Below are positions 23,815 to 32,563 of a DNA stretch of 35,240 nucleotides, one piece after another. Made by a program: the position numbers and the translations under genes. This stretch comes from an uncultured Geobacter sp. (GTDB lineage Bacteria; Desulfobacterota; Desulfuromonadia; Geobacterales; DSM-12255): positions 1 through 35,240 of the forward strand of contig CALMOE010000106.1 of the NCBI GenBank assembly GCA_937871715.1, in the 5' to 3' direction. Numbering within the stretch: the first letter of the stretch is position 1; the number at the start of each line of letters is the position of its first letter. The notes under the pieces were generated by a model. The model made no database searches. It saw only the letters and a list, made by a program, of their open reading frames with translations, and was not told the origin of the DNA.

Positions 23815-25209
23815 TCACATGTCGACGAAGTAGAGTTGCCAGGCATCGTCCATGCTCTCCCTGGTCATCACCGGCGGCTGCCTGTAATAGCGGGCGTTCA
23901 CCAGGATATGGCTAACCAGGTCCCGGGGATGGCAGGCATTGAAGTTTACGGCGAGACGCCGGTAGTAGTGGGAGACCAGATAGTCGAACACTTCTGCCTT
24001 GAACTCCACGCCGCTGGCGCTGCAGACCCTGATGAATATCTCCCTGAACTGCTCCACTGTCGGGTGGTCGATCTTGATCTTGTACTGGATGCGGCGCAGG
24101 AAGGCCTCGTCAACCAGCTGCCTCGGCTCCAGGTTGGTGGAGAAGATCACCAGCATGTCGAAGGGGATGGCGAACTTCATCCCGGTATGCAGGGTCATGT
24201 AGTCCACCCCCCTGTCAAGGGGGACGATCCAGCGGTTCAAAAGGTGCTGGGGGTCGATCTGCTGCCGGCCGAAGTCGTCGATGATGAACATCCCGTTGTT
24301 GGCCTTCATCTGCAGGGACGCCTCGTAGTATTTGGAAACCGGGTTGAAGTCCAGGTCGAGCATGCGCAGCACCAGCTCTCCTCCGGCGATGATCACCGGC
24401 CTGCGGATCTTCACCCAGCGCGGGTCTCCGCCATGATCGCCGTCGACCGGCTGGTGGTTCACCGGGTCGAAGATGGCGATGATCTCCCCTCCGACCGTGA
24501 TCGCATGGGGGATGAAGATGCTGTCCGGCAGGATGTTGCCGATGGTTTCTGCTATGGCCGTCTTGCCGTTGCCGGCCGGGCCGTAGAGGAAAACCGCCCT
24601 CCCCGAGCTGATGGCCGGGCCGAGGAGCTTGAGGGTTTCATCGCCAATGATCAGGTGGGAGAATGCCTGCTGCACGCTTTCGCTGGAGACGATGGCGCTC
24701 CTGATGGTCTGCAGTTCCGCCATCTCCCGGTAGGAGGTTAGGGTGACCGGGGCCGGTCCCACGTAGCGGCAGACTTCGAGGAGCTCTTTCCCCCTGCTTC
24801 TGCCGCTGTCGGACAGCTTGTAGGTGTAGGTGACCGCCGCGTACCCTCCCCCCCCCAGCACCTCGACGAGCTTGTCTCGGCGCAAAATCTCCATGAGCCG
24901 TTCGCAGACGCCGAGGGAGAGCCTGACCCGTTCCGCCACATCGGCCAGCCTGAACTCCCCCATGAAGAGGAGGTGCTTCAGTACCAGGTCCAGCAGCTGT
25001 CGGCTCTCCAGGCCGGTCTCCTCGATTGTCTGGGGGGGGGGAGGGGTCAGCATGAAGAAGCGGCTGAGTTCGCTTTCCGACAGATAACCCAGTTCCACCA
25101 GGTTCTGGCCGATTCTCCCCCCGCAGCGGCGTTGCCGCTCGCAGGCCGCATCGAGCTGCTCCCTGGTAATCACCCCCTCCTTCAGCAGCCTGCTTCCCAG
25201 CTGTTCCAT
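23815..25209 (-). CDS. AAA ATPase with tandem MshEN/GspE-N-like N-terminal motifs
   Basis: This is a 464-residue protein. Residues 3-26 and 32-55 form two copies of the 24-residue L/I-G-x2-L-x3-G-x-L/I-T/S pattern separated by five residues (RRCGG), which is the layout of MshEN (T2SSE_N) domains. A proline run follows (56-59), then a winged-helix-like helical part (about 70-135) and an AAA+ domain with Walker A GPAGNGKT (210-217), Walker B FIIDDF (about 308-313) and STNLEPRQL as sensor 1. Some MshEN domains bind cyclic di-GMP, and the adjacent upstream gene encodes an HD-GYP protein. The ATG at 25209 has AGGAGGT upstream and is preferred over the ATG 15 codons earlier. The target of the ATPase is unknown. 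Confidence 0.78.
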   Translation of the reverse strand: MEQLGSRLLKEGVITREQLDAACERQRRCGGRIGQNLVELGYLSESELSRFFMLTPPPPQTIEETGLESRQLLDLVLKHLLFMGEFRLADVAERVRLSLGVCERLMEILRRDKLVEVLGGGGYAAVTYTYKLSDSGRSRGKELLEVCRYVGPAPVTLTSYREMAELQTIRSAIVSSESVQQAFSHLIIGDETLKLLGPAISSGRAVFLYGPAGNGKTAIAETIGNILPDSIFIPHAITVGGEIIAIFDPVNHQPVDGDHGGDPRWVKIRRPVIIAGGELVLRMLDLDFNPVSKYYEASLQMKANNGMFIIDDFGRQQIDPQHLLNRWIVPLDRGVDYMTLHTGMKFAIPFDMLVIFSTNLEPRQLVDEAFLRRIQYKIKIDHPTVEQFREIFIRVCSASGVEFKAEVFDYLVSHYYRRLAVNFNACHPRDLVSHILVNARYYRQPPVMTRESMDDAWQLYFVDM

Positions 25210-25293
25210 GGGACCACCTCCTATGGGCACGGCAGTGCCTCTCTTCTGCTCCATAGTGCAGATTATTGCCGGGCAACTACAACGACGAATGCT

Positions 25294-26745
25294 TCATGTC
25301 TGGTTTTCACACTGGGTGCTGGTCGCTTCCTTGCCGGCAGCCGGGCCTGTATCCTGGTTTGCGAAACCTGCCCCTCTGCTTCGCAGGATGCACTTGAAGG
25401 CCTGCAGCAGCCCCGGATCGTACTGGGTCCCGGCAAAGTCGTCCATGATATCCATCACCTTGGCTGGGTCCATCCCCTTGCGGTACGGCCTGTCCGAGGT
25501 CATGGCGTCAAAGCTGTCGGCAATGGAGATGATGCGCGACGGAAGCGGGATCTCCTCCGCCATGCTCATATCCGGGTACCCCTTGCCGTCATAACATTCA
25601 TGGTGGTGCTTTATCCACTCCATGACCTCCTTTAGCTCTTCGATGTTGGAGAGTATCTGTGCCCCCTGCAGCGGGTGCTCCTTGATGATCTCCATCTCTT
25701 CCGGCTTCAGTTTCCCCGGTTTCTGCAGGATATGCTCGGGGGTCCCTATCTTGCCGATGTCATGGAGCAGCGCTGCAAGCTCGATGGGGAGAATCTTCTC
25801 CCGCGGCATCCCGATCTCCTCGCAGATGGCGGCGGATATCTTGGCCACGCGGCGCGAGTGTCCGTAGGTGTAGGGGTCCTTGGCGTCTATCGCCGAGGCC
25901 AGTGCTTCAACGGTGTTGATGAAGAGCTTCTGGATCCTCTCATAGAGCTGGGCCTTCTTGATTGCCGCGGCGATCTCCCCGGAAAGGGCATCCATCAGCT
26001 TGATCTCCTGGGAGCGGAACCCTTCTCCGGACTTCTTGTCGCTGGCAATGAGGATGCCGATATTCTTGTCATCGGTTACCAGCGGCACGCAGAGAGATGA
26101 CCCCGGCAGAAAGGGGAGCTCTTTGGGCAGTTTCTTGACTGTGGCCACCTTTTTCCGGGCGAGGATGTCGCTGAAAGGGTCTGCTCCGGCATCGAAGCGC
26201 ATGCCGCGGATTGCCTCTCCTGCCGAACCTATGCCGGACTGGACGTTGAGCATGCCGCTCCTGTCGTCCAACAGGAGGATGATGATGCTGTTAACCTCGA
26301 TGGCGGAGCCGATCTCTTCCAGCGCCTGTGCGCAGATGGTGTCGATGTCGAGGGCGCTCCCCAGCTTGTGGGAGAGGGAGTAGATGAGGGAGAGCTCCTG
26401 GTAGAGGCGGACGATTTCGGAGGAGAGGTCTTCCAGCTCGGCTTCCAGGCGAAAGGCGTTCTCCATGCAGAATGCGGCCATTTTCAGCAGCGGATCGAGT
26501 TGCTCCCCCACTCCTCGGCAGGAGATGCTCCCCACCTTCTCCTCGCCGAACAGTACAGGCACCTCTCTTGACGGGAGGGAACTGCTCTTCGCCCCCTCCG
26601 CCAGTTCACCGGGGGGTGTCGCTGCCATGCTGTTCCCCTCCATGTCGGTGAAAATGATGGAAATCCCGCTGATGGCGGCCAATCCGTCTAGGATTCTGTG
26701 CAGGTTCTGCCCGGAAGGTGTAGTGGGTCTGATGCCCATTGTCAT
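25294..26745 (-). CDS. GAF-HD-GYP protein, probable cyclic di-GMP phosphodiesterase
   Basis: This 483-residue protein has a non-conserved sensor-like N-terminus (1-105), a GAF domain (about 125-265) and an HD-GYP domain (about 275-450). The metal-binding HD is H328-D329 in LLHDIGKIG, and the family signature HHExxDGxGYP ends at G389-Y390-P391 with all residues present, so phosphodiesterase activity against cyclic di-GMP is expected. AAGGAG lies five bases before the ATG, and the preceding histidine kinase gene ends 10 bp upstream. The receiver, kinase and HD-GYP genes therefore look like one signalling unit. Confidence 0.92.
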   Translation of the reverse strand: MTMGIRPTTPSGQNLHRILDGLAAISGISIIFTDMEGNSMAATPPGELAEGAKSSSLPSREVPVLFGEEKVGSISCRGVGEQLDPLLKMAAFCMENAFRLEAELEDLSSEIVRLYQELSLIYSLSHKLGSALDIDTICAQALEEIGSAIEVNSIIILLLDDRSGMLNVQSGIGSAGEAIRGMRFDAGADPFSDILARKKVATVKKLPKELPFLPGSSLCVPLVTDDKNIGILIASDKKSGEGFRSQEIKLMDALSGEIAAAIKKAQLYERIQKLFINTVEALASAIDAKDPYTYGHSRRVAKISAAICEEIGMPREKILPIELAALLHDIGKIGTPEHILQKPGKLKPEEMEIIKEHPLQGAQILSNIEELKEVMEWIKHHHECYDGKGYPDMSMAEEIPLPSRIISIADSFDAMTSDRPYRKGMDPAKVMDIMDDFAGTQYDPGLLQAFKCILRSRGAGFANQDTGPAAGKEATSTQCENQT

Positions 26746-26755
26746 GGCAACTCCT

Positions 26756-28636
26756 TCACTTCAAGATTGCTCGCTCTATTTCATGGATAAGGGGTGAAAG
26801 CCCGAAAATAAGCGGCTTATCGTCCTGATGCGGGGCCGAAACCAGCCGCAGGTTGCCGTGTGGTTTTTCGTCCAGAACGAGGAGTAGGGGGGTGCCGGCC
26901 AGCTGCGGAACTTTCTTCAGGGCGGAGATGATCGTGTCGAGCTCCTCCTCTGCGTAGGTGCCTATGATTACGGCATTCGGGCCGAATTCGGTGCAGGAGA
27001 TGGGGAGCCTTGTGTTGTTGCCAATGAGGGTGACCTGATACCCTTCGATACCGAGAAGCATCTGCAGTATACGTGACTCTTCGCTGTTTTTCGAAATGAT
27101 GGCGATCCTTTTCCGCCCCATCTTCAGCGGCTCCATGGCCTGCAGCAGCTGGTTGCGCTCGAACGGCTTCCATATGTAGCCGTTGAAGGCGATGCTGATA
27201 TCCTCCTGCGGTTCGACGTGGAAGTGGGCGAGGAAAAACGGGGTTCCCTCATCCTGCACGGCGGAGGCCAGGGTTTCCACCCCGGCTCTGTCGTCGGCCG
27301 TCTCCCCGATGATCAGATCAATGGGGGAATATTTGATCAGGTCGCAGGCCTTGTCATAGCTGACGGCGCCATAGGTACTGTAGCCCACGTTTTCCAGGGA
27401 TTTTCTCAGGCACATCCTCTTCACCGTGTTCCTCACCACAACTAGGATCGGCCTGACCTCACCGGGCGAATGTCTGCTCTTCTCTCTAAGGGGGATTCCC
27501 CTGTCATGGAGTACTCCGTTGAAAAGAGGGATGGTGAAGCTGAAGGTGCTCCCTTCGCCTATGCGGCTCTCCACCCTGATGGTGCCGCCATGGATTTCGA
27601 CGATCTTCTTGCAGATGGAAAGTCCCAGCCCGCTGCCGGCTGGCCGTTCCGGCACGTTGTCCAGGACCCTGTAGAATTCGTCGAAAATCTTCTCCTCTTC
27701 ACCGGGGAATATCCCCTCTCCGGTGTCCCCCACGAAGAACTCTGCGAATTCAGTCCCCTTCCTAAAGCCGAGGGTGATGCTCCCCCGGCTGGTGAACTTG
27801 ACCGCATTGCTCAGCAGGTTGATGATCACCTGGGTGATCTGCCCCCTGTCGGCCCTGACGGCGACAGGCTCAGGCGGAATATCCGACGTGAGCTCCAACC
27901 CCCTTTTCTCGGCGGCTGGTTGCATGACCTTCATCCCGGCGGTGATGAGCTCGGCGGCATCAACCATGCCGATGGCCGGCTCATGCTTGCCAGTCTCGAT
28001 CTTGATGAGATCGAGCAGGTCATTGACCAGATTTGTCAGGCGCAGGCTTTCGCTCTGGATAACCTCCATGAATTCCCTCTCCGTCTCCCTGTCCAGGTCG
28101 CCGTAGCTGAGGAGAATCTCGGAGTAGGAGCGGATACCGGTGAGGGGGGTCCTGATCTCGTGGGCTATCTTGGCGAGAAAAGCGGTCTTCTCGCTGTCCA
28201 GGCGCTGAAGCCTGGCGTGCGCCTGGGAAAGGGCGTCCAGGGTGGCCTGCAGGTTCATGCTTCTGCGGCTAAGCTCGTTGCTCAGCCCCTGGAAATTTGT
28301 CTCCGCAAGGCGGAAGCGGCTCTCCTCTCCGGCAATGAAAGAGGCCACTTTCGCGGCGCACCAGCTGGTGAGGAGGTATGCTGTCAACTCGGCCGTGACT
28401 GGAAGGAGGTCCCCTGCCCCACTGGCATCCCCCATGAGTGCCATCAGGGCATAAAAGGCTGAGAATGACGCTCCGACTAGGAGTATGGCTGGGGGGGGGA
28501 GGCGGAGGGAGGTCAGGGCCATGAGCGGGAAGAAGGCAAACCTGAACTGGCTCCCTGCTCCGCCGCTGTAAAGGCAGATGGAGAGCAGGGGGATTAGCCA
28601 CACCGAGGGGAGAAATTTCAGGATGCCTTCTTTCAT
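26756..28636 (-). CDS. Membrane histidine kinase with two degenerate C-terminal receivers
   Basis: In this 626-residue protein, the N-terminal 100 residues contain several short membrane helices with almost no periplasmic part, so it may sense membrane or intracellular cues. A coiled coil leads to a complete kinase core: H159 (IAHEIRTPL), N277 (NLLSNAVKF), DTGEGI near 304 and GSGLGLS near 335. Two receiver-like domains follow (about 396-505 and 509-626). Neither has the acidic pocket or phosphoacceptor Asp; the first keeps the lysine K490 (WKPF). They are probably pseudo-receivers used for binding. The ATG overlaps the stop of the receiver gene (ATGA), which makes that receiver the likely phosphorylation target. 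Confidence 0.9.
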   Translation of the reverse strand: MKEGILKFLPSVWLIPLLSICLYSGGAGSQFRFAFFPLMALTSLRLPPPAILLVGASFSAFYALMALMGDASGAGDLLPVTAELTAYLLTSWCAAKVASFIAGEESRFRLAETNFQGLSNELSRRSMNLQATLDALSQAHARLQRLDSEKTAFLAKIAHEIRTPLTGIRSYSEILLSYGDLDRETEREFMEVIQSESLRLTNLVNDLLDLIKIETGKHEPAIGMVDAAELITAGMKVMQPAAEKRGLELTSDIPPEPVAVRADRGQITQVIINLLSNAVKFTSRGSITLGFRKGTEFAEFFVGDTGEGIFPGEEEKIFDEFYRVLDNVPERPAGSGLGLSICKKIVEIHGGTIRVESRIGEGSTFSFTIPLFNGVLHDRGIPLREKSRHSPGEVRPILVVVRNTVKRMCLRKSLENVGYSTYGAVSYDKACDLIKYSPIDLIIGETADDRAGVETLASAVQDEGTPFFLAHFHVEPQEDISIAFNGYIWKPFERNQLLQAMEPLKMGRKRIAIISKNSEESRILQMLLGIEGYQVTLIGNNTRLPISCTEFGPNAVIIGTYAEEELDTIISALKKVPQLAGTPLLLVLDEKPHGNLRLVSAPHQDDKPLIFGLSPLIHEIERAILK

Positions 28637-29013
28637 CCTCTATCCGATGCGAGCAGTTGGTGTACCCTCTCCAGCACCTCCCTAGGGCTGAAGGGTTTTG
28701 TCATGAACTCGTCGGCCCCGGCTTTCATGCAGTTCTCCCGGTCGATCTCCTGCCCCATGCAGGTGAGGATGATGATGTGGGGAGAGCGTGAGCCGTTGGC
28801 CGATTTGAGTTGTCTGCAGAGGTGGAAACCGTCCATTTTCGGCATGATGAGGTCGAGGAAGACAACCTTTGGGGCAATCTCCCGGCATTTTGCCTCAGCC
28901 TCCTCGCCGTTCCGGGCTGTCTCGATGTCGTAACCCGCCTTGCTGAAGATAAAGCTGAGGGCGCGAACAATATGTGGTTCGTCGTCGACAACAAGAATAT
29001 CAGTTTCTCGCAT
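28633..29013 (-). CDS. Stand-alone response regulator receiver
   Basis: This is a 126-residue receiver domain without output. D10, D11, D54 (FLDLIMP), T84 and K106 (TKPF) form a complete phosphorylation site. It is the first gene of the long minus-strand run, overlaps the next gene (histidine kinase) by 4 bp and is most likely its substrate. It closely resembles in layout the other free receiver of the window (18255-18626), but the two differ in most surface positions. GAGG lies eight bases before the ATG. Confidence 0.93.
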   Translation of the reverse strand: MRETDILVVDDEPHIVRALSFIFSKAGYDIETARNGEEAEAKCREIAPKVVFLDLIMPKMDGFHLCRQLKSANGSRSPHIIILTCMGQEIDRENCMKAGADEFMTKPFSPREVLERVHQLLASDRG

Positions 29014-29090
29014 TGGTTGATCCTCGACATTTTGCGCTCCCCGCGGCTGCCGGACGGGGGTGGATGCACCTTATGCTGCAGCCAGTAAGA

Positions 29091-29118
29091 ATTATCCCAC
29101 AAATTCGGGGTTGGGCAA
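29091..29118 (-). promoter_or_regulatory. Candidate promoter of the receiver-kinase-HD-GYP unit
   Basis: On the minus strand TTGCCC (29118-29113) and GATAAT (29096-29091) are 16 bp apart. The -10 box is one base from consensus. It lies about 80 bp before the receiver start and is divergent from the helicase promoter. Confidence 0.45.
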
Positions 29119-29157
29119 CGGGGCGGCTGCCGGATGCGTTTTTCAGGCACTGCTACG

Positions 29158-29186
29158 TTGCGCTAATCCATTCCCTGTGGTATAGC
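29158..29186 (+). promoter_or_regulatory. Candidate promoter of the DEAD-box helicase gene
   Basis: TTGCGC (29158-29163) and TATAGC (29181-29186) are 17 bp apart. Transcription would start near 29193, directly at the alternative TTG start (29194), which supports the ATG at 29224 as the real start with a ~30-nt leader. Confidence 0.4.
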
Positions 29187-29223
29187 TATCTGCTTGAAAT
29201 ATCGCCAAGAACGGGAAAATGCC

Positions 29224-30510
29224 ATGAAATTTACGGAACTACAGCTCCCCGAGACGGTGCAGCGAGGCATTGCCTCCACCGGTTTCACCGACTGCACCCC
29301 CATCCAGGAGAAGACCCTCCCCATCGCCCTTTCCGGCAAGGATCTGGCCGGCCAGGCCCAGACCGGCACCGGCAAGACAGCAGCCTTCCTCATCGCCATG
29401 TTTGCCAGGCTTCTCACCCAGGAGCGGCGCGGGGACAAGCGCCAGCCAAGGGCATTGATCCTTGCCCCCACCAGGGAGCTGGTGGTGCAGATCGAAAAGG
29501 ACGCCCAGCAGCTTGGAGCCCACTGCGGCTTCACCATCCAGGCGATCTACGGAGGGGTCGACTACATGCTGCAGCGCAATGCCCTGCGGGAGGGGGCCGA
29601 CGTGGTCATCGGCACCCCGGGGCGGCTGATCGACTACCTGAAGCAGAAGGTCTACACCCTTGGGCAGATAGAGGTGCTGGTCATCGACGAGGCGGACCGG
29701 ATGTTCGACATGGGGTTCATCGCCGATCTCCGCTTCATTCTCCGCCGCCTCCCCCCCTTCGACAAGCGGCAGAACCTGATGTTCTCCGCCACCCTGAGCC
29801 AGAGGGTGATGGAGCTGGCCTACGAGTTCATGAACGTGCCGGTGAAGGTTGAGGTAACCCCGGAGCAGATGACCGCCGAGAGGGTAGAGCAGGTGCTCTA
29901 CCACGTCTCCCGCAGGGAGAAGTTCCCCCTCCTCCTGGGGCTACTGCGGCGGGAGGGTATGGAGCGGACCATGGTGTTCGTCAATACCAAGAAAGAGGCG
30001 GAGTTCCTCCACGACCGCCTCAATGCCAACGATTTCCCCTGCCGGGTGATCTCCGGCGACGTGGAGCAGAAGAAGAGGCTGCGCATCCTGGAAGACTTCA
30101 AGAGCGGCAAGCTCCCGATCATGATCGCCACCGACGTGGCGTCCCGTGGCCTGCATATCGAGGGGGTCTCCCACGTCATCAACTACGATCTCCCCCAGGA
30201 TGCGGAGGATTACGTCCACCGCATAGGCCGTACCGCCCGGGCAGGGGCCGAGGGGAAGGCGATCTCCCTGGCCGACGAGGATGGCGCCTTCCACCTTGAG
30301 GAGATTCACGACTACATCAAGGAGAAGATCCCGGTGGAGTGGGCCGAGGACGAGCTCTTCGTTCACGACTACAAAAGGACCAAGCCGAACCTGAAGAAAC
30401 TGGAGAGCCACCCCCACGGCGATGGGAAGAAGAGGGAGGGGGCCCCACCCAAGCGTCGCCGCCGCCCTCGTCAAAAAGGGGGGGAGAAACCCTCCGGCGG
30501 CACTGCATGA
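29224..30510 (+). CDS. DEAD-box ATP-dependent RNA helicase (RhlB/RhlE-like)
   Basis: This 428-residue helicase carries the standard motifs: Q motif near Q28, motif I AQTGTGKT (45-52), PTREL near 82-86, DEAD at 155-158, SAT at 188-190, and the later VASRGLHIEGVSHVINYD and HRIGRTARAG segments. A lysine/arginine-rich tail (about 395-428) would aid RNA binding. Such enzymes unwind short RNA duplexes in ribosome assembly or mRNA decay; the exact paralogue (RhlB or RhlE) cannot be fixed. I start at ATG 29224, as the TTG ten codons earlier has no ribosome-binding site and coincides with the predicted transcription start. Confidence 0.93.
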   Translation: MKFTELQLPETVQRGIASTGFTDCTPIQEKTLPIALSGKDLAGQAQTGTGKTAAFLIAMFARLLTQERRGDKRQPRALILAPTRELVVQIEKDAQQLGAHCGFTIQAIYGGVDYMLQRNALREGADVVIGTPGRLIDYLKQKVYTLGQIEVLVIDEADRMFDMGFIADLRFILRRLPPFDKRQNLMFSATLSQRVMELAYEFMNVPVKVEVTPEQMTAERVEQVLYHVSRREKFPLLLGLLRREGMERTMVFVNTKKEAEFLHDRLNANDFPCRVISGDVEQKKRLRILEDFKSGKLPIMIATDVASRGLHIEGVSHVINYDLPQDAEDYVHRIGRTARAGAEGKAISLADEDGAFHLEEIHDYIKEKIPVEWAEDELFVHDYKRTKPNLKKLESHPHGDGKKREGAPPKRRRRPRQKGGEKPSGGTA

Positions 30511-30537
30511 TTTCTTGTATACAGCTGCCGCTTTTTT
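30497..30537 (+). terminator. Rho-independent terminator of the helicase gene
   Basis: GCGGCACTG (30497-30505) pairs with CAGCTGCCGC (30522-30531) with one bulged base, and six T follow (30532-30537). The left arm is inside the end of the helicase gene and its stop codon lies in the loop. The octamer TGTATACA (30516-30523) lies in the loop and right arm. Confidence 0.7.
30516..30523. promoter_or_regulatory. TGTATACA palindrome upstream of the PEP carboxykinase gene
   Basis: This perfect 8-bp palindrome is identical to the one overlapping the sfrB promoter (4745-4752), with the same flanking T and G. It could be an operator for a regulator of central metabolism. It is also part of the helicase terminator and lies about 50 bp before the likely pckG promoter, so coincidence is possible. 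Confidence 0.25.
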
Positions 30538-30572
30538 CGACTATTGCCGCATATTAACCTTTTTTTTTCGGC

Positions 30573-30602
30573 TTGCTTATGGTATTTAAGCGAGGGTAAA
30601 AC
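30573..30602 (+). promoter_or_regulatory. Candidate promoter of the PEP carboxykinase gene
   Basis: TTGCTT (30573-30578) and TAAAAC (30597-30602) are 18 bp apart in the AT-rich gap 30538-30639. The matches are moderate. Transcription would begin about 30 bp before the ATG. Confidence 0.3.
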
Positions 30603-30639
30603 TTTGCTTTATCCAATTACAAGGGGGAGGTAGTTTTGT

Positions 30640-32490
30640 ATGGGGTACGAAGTAACCAACAAGCAACTTCTGAAATGGGTTGAGGAGATTGCGGCTCTCT
30701 GCAAGCCGGCCAATATCCACTGGTGCGACGGTTCACAGGAGGAGTACGACGGTCTCTGCAATCTTCTGGTGCAAAGCGGCACGTTCCGCAAGCTGAATCC
30801 GGAGAAAAGGCCCAACAGCTATCTCGCCTGGTCCGATCCGATCGACGTCGCCCGGGTGGAAGACCGTACCTTCATCTGCAGTCTCTCCAAGGATGATGCC
30901 GGCCCGACCAACAACTGGATGAACCCCAAGGAGATGAAGGAGAAGCTCAGCAAGCTCTTCAGCGGCTGCATGGAGGGGCGTACCATGTACGTCATCCCCT
31001 TCAGCATGGGCCCCCTGGGCTCCGACATCGCCAAGATCGGTGTGGAGATCTCCGACTCCCCCTACGTTGCAGTCAACATGCGCATCATGACCCGCATGGG
31101 GAAGCAGGTGCTGGACGTACTTGGTGACGGCGAGTTCATCCCCTGTATCCACTCCGTCGGTGCACCACTTGCCCCGGGGCAGCAGGATGTGGCCTGGCCG
31201 TGCAACAAGGAGAAGTACATTGTCCACTTCCCGGAGGAGCGGGCGATCTGGTCCTTCGGCTCCGGCTACGGCGGCAACGCCCTCCTCGGCAAGAAGTGCC
31301 TCGCCCTGCGCATCGCCTCCAAGATCGGCAAGGACGAGGGGTGGCTGGCCGAGCACATGCTCATCCTCGGCGTAGAGGCCCCGTCCGGCGAAAAGTCCTA
31401 CGTGGGTGCCGCCTTCCCCAGCGCCTGCGGCAAGACCAACTTCGCCATGCTCATCCCCCCCAAGAGCTTCCAGGACAAGGGGTGGAAGGTTACCACCATC
31501 GGCGACGACATAGCCTGGATCAAGCCCGGCGCCGACGGACAGGTCTACGCCATCAACCCCGAGTACGGCTACTTCGGCGTTGCCCCCGGCACCAACTACA
31601 AGACCAACCCCAATGCCATGATCTCCTGCGAGAAGAACTCCATCTTCACCAACGTGGCCTTGACCTCTGACGGCGACGTCTGGTGGGAGGGGATGGATGG
31701 TGAGCCCCCAGCAAGGCTGACCGATTGGCAGGGTAACGAATGGACCCCCGGCTGCGGCCGCCCTGCAGCCCACCCCAACGCCCGTTTCACCGCCCCGGCC
31801 TCCCAGTGCCCATGCATAGATCCCGACTGGGAGAATCCCAAAGGGGTGCCGATCAGCGCCTTCATCTTCGGCGGCCGTCGCAAGGATACCGTTCCACTGG
31901 TTTACCAGGCATTCAACTGGAATTTCGGCGTCTATCTGGCGGCGACCCTCGGTTCCGAGACAACCGCCGCGGCGGTTGGCGCCACCGGCAACGTGCGTCG
32001 CGACCCCTTTGCCATGCTCCCCTTCTGCGGCTATCACATGGCGGACTACTTCGGCCACTGGCTCCAGTTCGGCCGCTCCATCCCCCGCCCGCCGCGGATC
32101 TTCAGCGTCAACTGGTTCCTCAAGGATGACGACGGCAAGTTCGCCTGGCCCGGTTACGGCGAAAACATGCGTGTCCTCAAGTGGATCATCGATCGCGTAC
32201 AGGGTCATGCCGGGGCGGTCGAGTCCCCGCTGGGTTGGATGCCACGCTACCGGGACATGGAGTGGGATGGGCTCGACATCAGCAGGGAGAAATTCAACGA
32301 GCTCATGTCCGTTGACCGTGACGTCTGGCAGAACGAGGTCATCTCCCACGAGGAGCTGTTCGTCAAGATGTACGATCGTCTGCCGAAGGAGTTCCTCCAT
32401 ATGAGGGAGCTGATTCTCTCCAGCCTCTGGCGCTCTCCGGAGCACTGGGAACAGATCGGCGACGCCCATCCCGAGGGGTGGAACGAGTAA
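30640..32490 (+). CDS. pckG: Phosphoenolpyruvate carboxykinase (GTP)
   Basis: This 616-residue enzyme interconverts oxaloacetate and GTP with phosphoenolpyruvate, CO2 and GDP. It has the GTP-class features: the P-loop with reactive cysteine FPSACGKTN (C263, K265, T266), metal ligands near K219, H239 (AEHM) and D290 (GDDIAW), the substrate segment [11 protein letters not shown], and the late NWF segment ([12 protein letters not shown]) of the nucleotide site. The length matches the GTP class (~600 residues) and not the ~530-residue ATP class. In an acetate-using Geobacter it would serve gluconeogenesis from TCA intermediates. GGGGGAGG precedes the ATG by about nine bases, and a strong terminator follows. 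Confidence 0.96.
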   Translation: MGYEVTNKQLLKWVEEIAALCKPANIHWCDGSQEEYDGLCNLLVQSGTFRKLNPEKRPNSYLAWSDPIDVARVEDRTFICSLSKDDAGPTNNWMNPKEMKEKLSKLFSGCMEGRTMYVIPFSMGPLGSDIAKIGVEISDSPYVAVNMRIMTRMGKQVLDVLGDGEFIPCIHSVGAPLAPGQQDVAWPCNKEKYIVHFPEERAIWSFGSGYGGNALLGKKCLALRIASKIGKDEGWLAEHMLILGVEAPSGEKSYVGAAFPSACGKTNFAMLIPPKSFQDKGWKVTTIGDDIAWIKPGADGQVYAINPEYGYFGVAPGTNYKTNPNAMISCEKNSIFTNVALTSDGDVWWEGMDGEPPARLTDWQGNEWTPGCGRPAAHPNARFTAPASQCPCIDPDWENPKGVPISAFIFGGRRKDTVPLVYQAFNWNFGVYLAATLGSETTAAAVGATGNVRRDPFAMLPFCGYHMADYFGHWLQFGRSIPRPPRIFSVNWFLKDDDGKFAWPGYGENMRVLKWIIDRVQGHAGAVESPLGWMPRYRDMEWDGLDISREKFNELMSVDRDVWQNEVISHEELFVKMYDRLPKEFLHMRELILSSLWRSPEHWEQIGDAHPEGWNE

Positions 32491-32509
32491 CAGTTCCGCA
32501 ATGCCCAAC

Positions 32510-32546
32510 AAAAAAGCCCCCGCCAGCAAAGGCGGGGGCTTTTTTT
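32510..32546. terminator. Bidirectional Rho-independent terminator between pckG and elbB
   Basis: GCCCCCGCC (32516-32524) and GGCGGGGGC (32531-32539) form a 9-bp GC stem with loop AGCAAA. It is flanked by a run of A before (32510-32515) and seven T after (32540-32546), so it ends transcripts from both converging genes. Confidence 0.95.
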
Positions 32547-32563
32547 GCGTCTGCAGCTGGCAG

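Noticed and set aside
25030-25039. Run of G in the AAA ATPase gene (others near 13700 and 28490) as phase-variation tracts
   Set aside because: They encode proline runs in linkers or lie in ordinary coding sequence with the frame intact; nothing indicates switching.
30733-32529. A 598-codon open frame on the minus strand opposite pckG
   Set aside because: It covers the PEP carboxykinase gene and the terminator; the translation is low-complexity and matches no family.
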